A stretch of 9,405 nt of DNA. Origin: Bacteroidota bacterium (GTDB lineage: Bacteria; Bacteroidota; Bacteroidia; Bacteroidales; B18-G4). Every line of letters starts with the position of its first letter. Within the stretch, counting starts at the first letter, position 1. A program made the translations under genes and the position numbers. The stretch lies in contig DAOVZP010000038.1 in NCBI GenBank assembly GCA_030635045.1, positions 1 to 9,405 on the forward strand. The letters run 5' to 3'. Positions 5,322-9,405 of this stretch are shown here, one piece after another. The notes beneath the pieces are model-generated. The model saw only the letters and a list, made by a program, of their open reading frames with translations, was not told the DNA's origin and ran no database searches.

Positions 5322-5352
5322 TTTCATAGCAAATAATCTAAAAATACCTTTG
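5322..5352 (+). promoter_or_regulatory. Promoter of the 611-aa protein gene
   Basis: TACCTTTG (5345-5352) is a perfect Bacteroidota -7 element; TTTC (5322-5325) lies 19 bases upstream as the -33 element. The leader would be about 72 bases and contains a possible hairpin, CCGG...ATCAG / CTGAT...CCGG (5371-5403). Confidence 0.55.
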
Positions 5353-5430
5353 TTCGTTAATAAGATCGATCCGGATATGATCAGTATTCGGGCTGATTGC
5401 CGGAGAGGTCTTTAAACAACTAGATTGAAC

Positions 5431-7266
5431 ATGACCAAAGCTCATTCATTTCATGTCCCTGTACTGGGAATTGGCTATTCGGTGGATACTCCACTGAAGA
5501 TATCTCAATATGGGATGGATTCAGTTATCTCACTGGTGGACGATATATTGTTTGAGCAACTGAGGAAGATGTATTGCAGCAAATATGATATTGCTTATAC
5601 AGAGATCACAAAAAAAACCTCAGACTACCGGGCAAAGCGTATAACAGCCTATCTTAACCTGATCAAAAGTTTATCGGAAAAGAAATTTGAAGAACTCAAA
5701 AGTTCCGGATCAGGGAATGCAGATGCCCTCGGGGAATTAATCAGCATGCTGCCCGAAAACAGCGAGCTTAAGCAGAAGCTTATCTCACTTACAGCAAAAG
5801 GAAGCAACAGCAGCGAAATAAAGAACTTTTTAGACGATAACTTATCGATGGGAAGCATTGATGTTAACATCATGACCAAAATCGATAAGGATAATTACAA
5901 AGATGGCGAAAAGCTGCCTGTCGAGTATAACGATGCCCACGCTGCCCTTCGGGGTTTTGCCGAATCAGAGCTGGAATCCTCAGTGGTACTTTCGGCCGGG
6001 ATAAATCCCAGATTATATAGCTACATGCAAGAGTTTGAGGATTTCTATCCTGATAAGACCGGCTATATCAAAAAGAAAATTGCCCTTAAAGTAAGCGACT
6101 ACAAATCTGCAATGATCCAGGGTAAATTTCTGGCAAAAAAAGGCTTGTGGGTGTCAGAATACAGGATAGAATCAGGCCTGAACTGCGGAGGACATGCTTT
6201 TGCAACCGACGGTTATCTTATGGGGCCTATTTTAGAGGAATTCAGGGAGAAGCGTGAAGAATTGATACGCTCGATACATGAGGTACTGGTCACTGCGCTA
6301 TCAGCGAAGGATCGGATAATCCCAAATACCCCCCTGCCACTTAAGATCACTGCCCAGGGCGGTGTGGGAACAGCTGAAGAACACCAGTTTCTGATCGATC
6401 ATTACGGTATTGATTCTGTTGGTTGGGGCACACCCTTTCTGCTGGTACCTGAAGCTACGAATGTTGATGATGCCACACTGGATAAATTGATCAATGCAAA
6501 GGAAGATAAGCTGTATTTAAGTGATATCTCACCCCTGAATGTTCCATTTAACAGCTTGAGGGGCAATACCAAAGATCTCGAGAAATCATTCCTGACCGCA
6601 AAAGGAAAACCCGGGAGCCCGTGCCCAAAGAAACTCATCGCTTTAAACAAAGAGTTTACCGAAAAACCAATTTGTGCCGCCTCACGACGCTACCAGGTTT
6701 TAAAGATAAAAGAACTCGATCGATCAGGAGTTTCCGGTGCTGAATACCGCAAGCAATATGATAAGATCGTCACTAAAGCCTGCATCTGTGTCGGTTTAGG
6801 TACAACGAGTTTATTGGTGAATGATATAGACACCGGTACCAACGGGAGCGGAGTATCCGTTTGCCCGGGGCCTAATATGGCATATTTCTCCAGGGCAATG
6901 AGCCTGAAAGAGATCACCAACCATATCTACGGCAGGTCAAATATGATCCTGAGAAAGGACCGCCCCAACATGTTCATAAAAGAATTGAATATCTATATTG
7001 ACTATCTGAAGAACAAAATTGAGGAAATGACCGATCCCTCAGACGTAAAGAAAAGAAAATATTTTACCGATTTTGCACTAAACCTTCAAGCCGGGATCAA
7101 TTACTATTTTGATCTTTTTACAGGCCTCAAAGGTGTTTTCGAAAGTACAAGATCTGATATTCACAGGGAACTGGAAAATGCTAATGCCGAAATTACTCTT
7201 CTGATTGAAGAATTAGAGACCCTTCCTGAAATGCAGGTGGTTTTGGCAGTAGGCAGTAAGCAGTAG
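5431..7266 (+). CDS. Large conserved cytoplasmic protein of unknown function
   Basis: I prefer the ATG at 5431 to the TTG two codons earlier. The 611-aa product has no signal peptide or membrane helix. It opens with VPVLGIGYSVDTPLKISQYG, then a helical region (about 60-140) and the segments GSIDVNIMTKID and VVLSAGINPRLYSY. Its most conserved-looking core is SGLNCGGHAFATDG (248-261), ITAQGGVGTAEEH (306-318) and GWGTPFLLVPEATN (331-344). These Gly-rich strand-end motifs recall FMN-binding TIM barrels such as nitronate monooxygenase or the glutamate synthase core, but I cannot prove this. Seven Cys residues (49, 252, 398, 415, 451, 453, 478), several in CP, CIC and CPGPN contexts, could bind a metal or cluster. 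I recall full-length relatives in Bacteroidota, all uncharacterised. It is transcribed alone. The last residues, roughly LAVGSKQ, and the TAG are made by a heptamer array. Confidence 0.85.
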   Translation: MTKAHSFHVPVLGIGYSVDTPLKISQYGMDSVISLVDDILFEQLRKMYCSKYDIAYTEITKKTSDYRAKRITAYLNLIKSLSEKKFEELKSSGSGNADALGELISMLPENSELKQKLISLTAKGSNSSEIKNFLDDNLSMGSIDVNIMTKIDKDNYKDGEKLPVEYNDAHAALRGFAESELESSVVLSAGINPRLYSYMQEFEDFYPDKTGYIKKKIALKVSDYKSAMIQGKFLAKKGLWVSEYRIESGLNCGGHAFATDGYLMGPILEEFREKREELIRSIHEVLVTALSAKDRIIPNTPLPLKITAQGGVGTAEEHQFLIDHYGIDSVGWGTPFLLVPEATNVDDATLDKLINAKEDKLYLSDISPLNVPFNSLRGNTKDLEKSFLTAKGKPGSPCPKKLIALNKEFTEKPICAASRRYQVLKIKELDRSGVSGAEYRKQYDKIVTKACICVGLGTTSLLVNDIDTGTNGSGVSVCPGPNMAYFSRAMSLKEITNHIYGRSNMILRKDRPNMFIKELNIYIDYLKNKIEEMTDPSDVKKRKYFTDFALNLQAGINYYFDLFTGLKGVFESTRSDIHRELENANAEITLLIEELETLPEMQVVLAVGSKQ

Positions 7267-7342
7267 GCAGTACGCTGTTGGCTGTTGGCAATAACTCTAA
7301 GTACTCTAAGTACTCCAAGTACTCCAAGTACTTCAAGTACTT
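7244..7342 (+). repeat. Composite tandem repeat: heptamers, AACTC junction, nonamers (copy 3), between convergent genes
   Basis: Seven 7-nt units (TGGCAGT, AGGCAGT, AAGCAGT, AGGCAGT, ACGCTGT, TGGCTGT, TGGCAAT; 7244-7292) lead into AACTC (7293-7297) and five 9-nt units, two TAAGTACTC, two CAAGTACTC-like and CAAGTACTT (7298-7342). The array begins inside the 611-aa gene, contains its stop, and ends two bases short of the helicase stop codon. Orientation and order match the module at 403-493. No other terminator is visible between the genes. Confidence 0.9.
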
Positions 7343-7344
7343 CC

Positions 7345-9084
7345 CTACCTCTTCCTATAAGGTTTCTTCTTACCCGATTTCTTGCCGCCCTTCCTCTCCG
7401 ACCTCTCATACTTTTTAAAAGGACGTTCCTTCTTTTTGTATGCCCCTTTGTCTTTGGCATGATCAGGCTTCGATATTTCCACGGCAACCCTTACCCCTTC
7501 AAACTTCACGCCTGCTTCAAAAGCCTTTAAAACATCCTTTTCATGATGTTTCTCGATCTCAAAGAAGGAAAATTTCTTCAGAATATCGATTTTCCCGATC
7601 TCCATGTCCTTTGTGTGGGTTGCATCATTTATGAGACCAATCAACTTGGAGGCATTTAGCTTATTCAGCTTCCCAAGGTTGATAAAGAAACGTGAAAACT
7701 CCTGTTTGCCCCTCTTGTCCCTTCTGCCTTTTTCTCTTCCTCCGGAACTACTTTCAGCATCAACGTTCAGGTCAGGCGCATTCTTATAGTAGGATAGAAA
7801 GCGGTTAAACTCAACAGAAACGAAATGTTTGATAAGGTCTTCCCTGCTCAGCCAATCAAGTTTCTTATATATCTCAGGCAGGAATTCCCCTATCTGGTCT
7901 TCATTCAATTGCACCTTTTCCACCTTATCGACCAGCGTGTATAATCGTTTCTTGCAAATCTCCCTGCCATCAGGTATTGGTTTTCTTTTAAAAGTTTTGC
8001 CTGTTATTTTTTCCAGCTCCCTGATCTTTCTTGTTTCCCTTGTATGGACAATCGCAATAGAAATTCCGCTTTTTCCGGCCCTTCCGGTACGTCCGCTACG
8101 ATGGATATATGCTTCCAACTCATCCGGAAGGTTATAGTTGATCACGTGCGTAAGGTCATTCACATCCAGTCCGCGTGCAGCAACATCCGTAGCCACAAGC
8201 ATTTGAAGGCTCTTGTTCCTGAAGCGGTTCATCACATAGTCGCGCTGCGACTGTGAGAGATCGCCATGCAAAGCATCGGCATTATAGCCATCGTTCATGA
8301 ACTTATCGGCAACCTCTTTGGTTTCCCTGCGTGTACGACAAAATACGATCCCGTATATTTTAGGATTCATATCTGCGATCCGCTTTAAAACTTCATACCT
8401 GTATTTGGCCTGTGCAACATAATACTCATGATGAACATTTTCGGCACCTACATTCTTTTTCCCGGCAGATATCTCATCAGGCTGATGCATGTAATTATCA
8501 GCTATCCTGAGTATCTCCTTCGGCATGGTTGCCGAAAACAACAATGTTTGCTTGTCAGCCGGCGTTCCGGCCAGGATAGCATCCAGGTCTTCTTTAAAAC
8601 CCATATTGAGCATTTCATCAGCTTCATCGAGTACCAGCCAGCGGATCTTACCAACCTTAACAACTTTCCGCTTGATCAGGTCCAGCATTCTGCCGGGGGT
8701 TCCCACCACGATCTGGGCACCTTTCTTTATACTTTTTATCTGGGTTTCTACGCTAGCACCACCATATACAGGCACCACTTTAAAGCCTTTTTCGAACTTT
8801 GAAAATGTCTTCAGATCATTGGTGATCTGCATACAAAGCTCGCGTGTAGGGCATAATATAAGTCCTTGAATATCCTGTACCGAAGTATCAGCCATCTGGA
8901 TAAGTGGCAAACCAAATGCTGCAGTTTTACCCGTACCCGTTTGTGCGAGGGCGATCAGGTCAACTTTATCAGTAAGTATCCTGGGAATAACTTTTTCCTG
9001 TATAGGTGTGGGGGTTTCAAATCCCAATTCTTTTACGGCCTTTAACAAGCTAGCATCCAGGCCCATTTCTTCAAATAATATCAT
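7345..9084 (-). CDS. DEAD-box ATP-dependent RNA helicase with DbpA-type C-terminal domain
   Basis: The 579-aa protein contains all helicase motifs: Q motif with upstream Phe (FEEMGL...TPTPIQ, 4-29), motif I AQTGTGKT (47-54), PTREL (79-83), TPGR (129-132), DEAD (153-156), SAT (184-186), ATDVAARGLD (298-307) and HRSGRTGR (328-335). It starts only three residues before the Q-motif Phe, so the ATG is well placed. A linker follows, then a DbpA/CsdA-like RNA-binding domain at about 463-538 (FSRFFINLGKLNKLNASKLIGLIND) and a Lys/Arg-rich tail (from about 549, ending KKKPYRKR). It resembles DeaD/CsdA and DbpA, which unwind RNA in ribosome assembly and cold adaptation; which it matches best cannot be decided by eye. 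It converges on the 611-aa gene, and its promoter lies right next to its start. The RRM and cold-shock genes nearby fit this role. Confidence 0.95.
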   Translation of the reverse strand: MILFEEMGLDASLLKAVKELGFETPTPIQEKVIPRILTDKVDLIALAQTGTGKTAAFGLPLIQMADTSVQDIQGLILCPTRELCMQITNDLKTFSKFEKGFKVVPVYGGASVETQIKSIKKGAQIVVGTPGRMLDLIKRKVVKVGKIRWLVLDEADEMLNMGFKEDLDAILAGTPADKQTLLFSATMPKEILRIADNYMHQPDEISAGKKNVGAENVHHEYYVAQAKYRYEVLKRIADMNPKIYGIVFCRTRRETKEVADKFMNDGYNADALHGDLSQSQRDYVMNRFRNKSLQMLVATDVAARGLDVNDLTHVINYNLPDELEAYIHRSGRTGRAGKSGISIAIVHTRETRKIRELEKITGKTFKRKPIPDGREICKKRLYTLVDKVEKVQLNEDQIGEFLPEIYKKLDWLSREDLIKHFVSVEFNRFLSYYKNAPDLNVDAESSSGGREKGRRDKRGKQEFSRFFINLGKLNKLNASKLIGLINDATHTKDMEIGKIDILKKFSFFEIEKHHEKDVLKAFEAGVKFEGVRVAVEISKPDHAKDKGAYKKKERPFKKYERSERKGGKKSGKKKPYRKR

Positions 9085-9091
9085 AAGGGCG

Positions 9092-9122
9092 CGAAGGTAC
9101 GTTTATTTCGCTGAAAATCAAC
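9092..9122 (-). promoter_or_regulatory. Promoter of the helicase gene, giving a very short or no leader
   Basis: On the minus strand GTTG (9122-9119) is followed after 19 bases by TACCTTCG (9099-9092), one mismatch from TAnnTTTG. The -7 element ends only seven bases before the ATG (9084), so the mRNA would have almost no leader. Confidence 0.5.
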
Positions 9123-9126
9123 TTAT

Positions 9127-9208
9127 GGGTGTTGAGTTTTGGGTGTTGAGTTTTGGGTGTTGAGTTTTGGTTGTTGAGTTTTGGGTTGGTGTTAGGTTTT
9201 AGGTGCTT
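9127..9208 (+). repeat. 14-nt tandem array and heptamers upstream of the helicase promoter
   Basis: Three identical 14-nt units GGGTGTTGAGTTTT and a fourth with one change fill 9127-9182. After GGGTT come 7-nt units GGTGTTA, GGTTTTA and GGTGCTT (9188-9208). The 14-nt unit is twice seven. The array starts five bases beyond the -33 element of the helicase promoter. Confidence 0.85.
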
Positions 9209-9235
9209 ATCATTAAAGCCGGTAAGTAAAAATTG

Positions 9236-9280
9236 TCATCCTGCGGAGAGAACGCAGTGAACGACGAAGGATCCGTATCA
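9236..9280 (+). repeat. Short palindromic intergenic element (GTCATCCTG...GAAGGATCC type)
   Basis: It opens near GTCATCCTGCGG and closes near GACGAAGGATCCG. ATCCT (9238-9242) can pair with AGGAT (9268-9272), and inside is CTGCG-GAGAGAA-CGCAG (9241-9257). From memory, elements with GTCATCCTG and GAAGGATC ends are widespread dispersed intergenic repeats in Bacteroidota and other environmental bacteria. Only one copy is in the window, so the repeat status is by recall. Confidence 0.45.
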
Positions 9281-9405
9281 AGTTTCTCCGCCACATATAG
9301 AGGATTTTGTCTACAGTTTTGTATTAAGCCAGCAATATGTTCTGCAAGCAGGGGTGCCATACACTAACAGGATATTCTGCCAGCAATGGTGAAACTGGAT
9401 GGAGG
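9281..9405. other. Unassigned end of the window
   Basis: No supported gene or RNA is seen here. GCCAGCAAT occurs twice (9328-9336 and 9379-9387) within a loosely similar context. An ATG at 9386 opens a frame (MVKLDG) that leaves the window after seven codons, too short to judge. Confidence 0.3.

Noticed and set aside
7161..7487. Minus-strand frame containing LLPTA-type repeats
   Set aside because: It runs across the heptamer array and the antisense of two strong genes; its repeats are translated noncoding array.
7345..9084. Several plus-strand frames inside the helicase gene
   Set aside because: They are antisense shadows of a gene with all motifs intact.

Overview
The window most likely comes from a member of the Bacteroidota, probably a free-living Bacteroidales-like lineage. 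Two secreted proteins end in type IX secretion (T9SS) sorting domains. Several promoters fit the phylum's TTTG / TAnnTTTG pattern. The cold-shock protein with a Lys-rich N-terminus, the small RRM protein and the membrane-bound LytTR regulator are all typical of the phylum, and Shine-Dalgarno sequences are mostly absent. No rRNA, tRNA, transposase or CRISPR array is visible.

Layout from left to right: the 3' end of a T9SS cargo gene (3-335); a repeat-rich gap; a 34-codon Lys-rich microprotein (558-662); a two-gene ABC operon with a 96-aa membrane protein overlapping its ATPase by four bases (864-1819); a secreted LamG-domain protein with a T9SS sorting domain (1930-3030); an RRM RNA-binding protein with its own promoter and a long structured leader (3321-3584), followed by a strong hairpin; a cold-shock-domain protein (3778-4230); a membrane-anchored LytTR regulator (4377-5219); a 611-aa conserved protein of unknown function (5431-7266); and, convergent on the minus strand, a DEAD-box RNA helicase with a DbpA-type C-terminal domain (7345-9084). 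The last 320 bases hold repeats and nothing recognisable as a gene. RRM, cold-shock and DEAD-box proteins so close together suggest a neighbourhood for RNA chaperoning and cold adaptation, although each gene appears to be a separate transcription unit.

The most unusual aspect is not a gene. Short tandem arrays, nearly all with a 7-nt period but with different unit sequences, occur at about ten places. They sit mainly just after stop codons, in two cases overlapping the stop, and next to promoters. In three places a heptamer array runs through an AACTC junction into an array of 9-nt units, forming a composite module. Both T9SS sorting domains carry exactly eight heptamers at the same structural position, where gain or loss of one unit would shift the frame and remove the export signal. 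This recalls the heptanucleotide STRR repeats of cyanobacteria. Its meaning here is inference.
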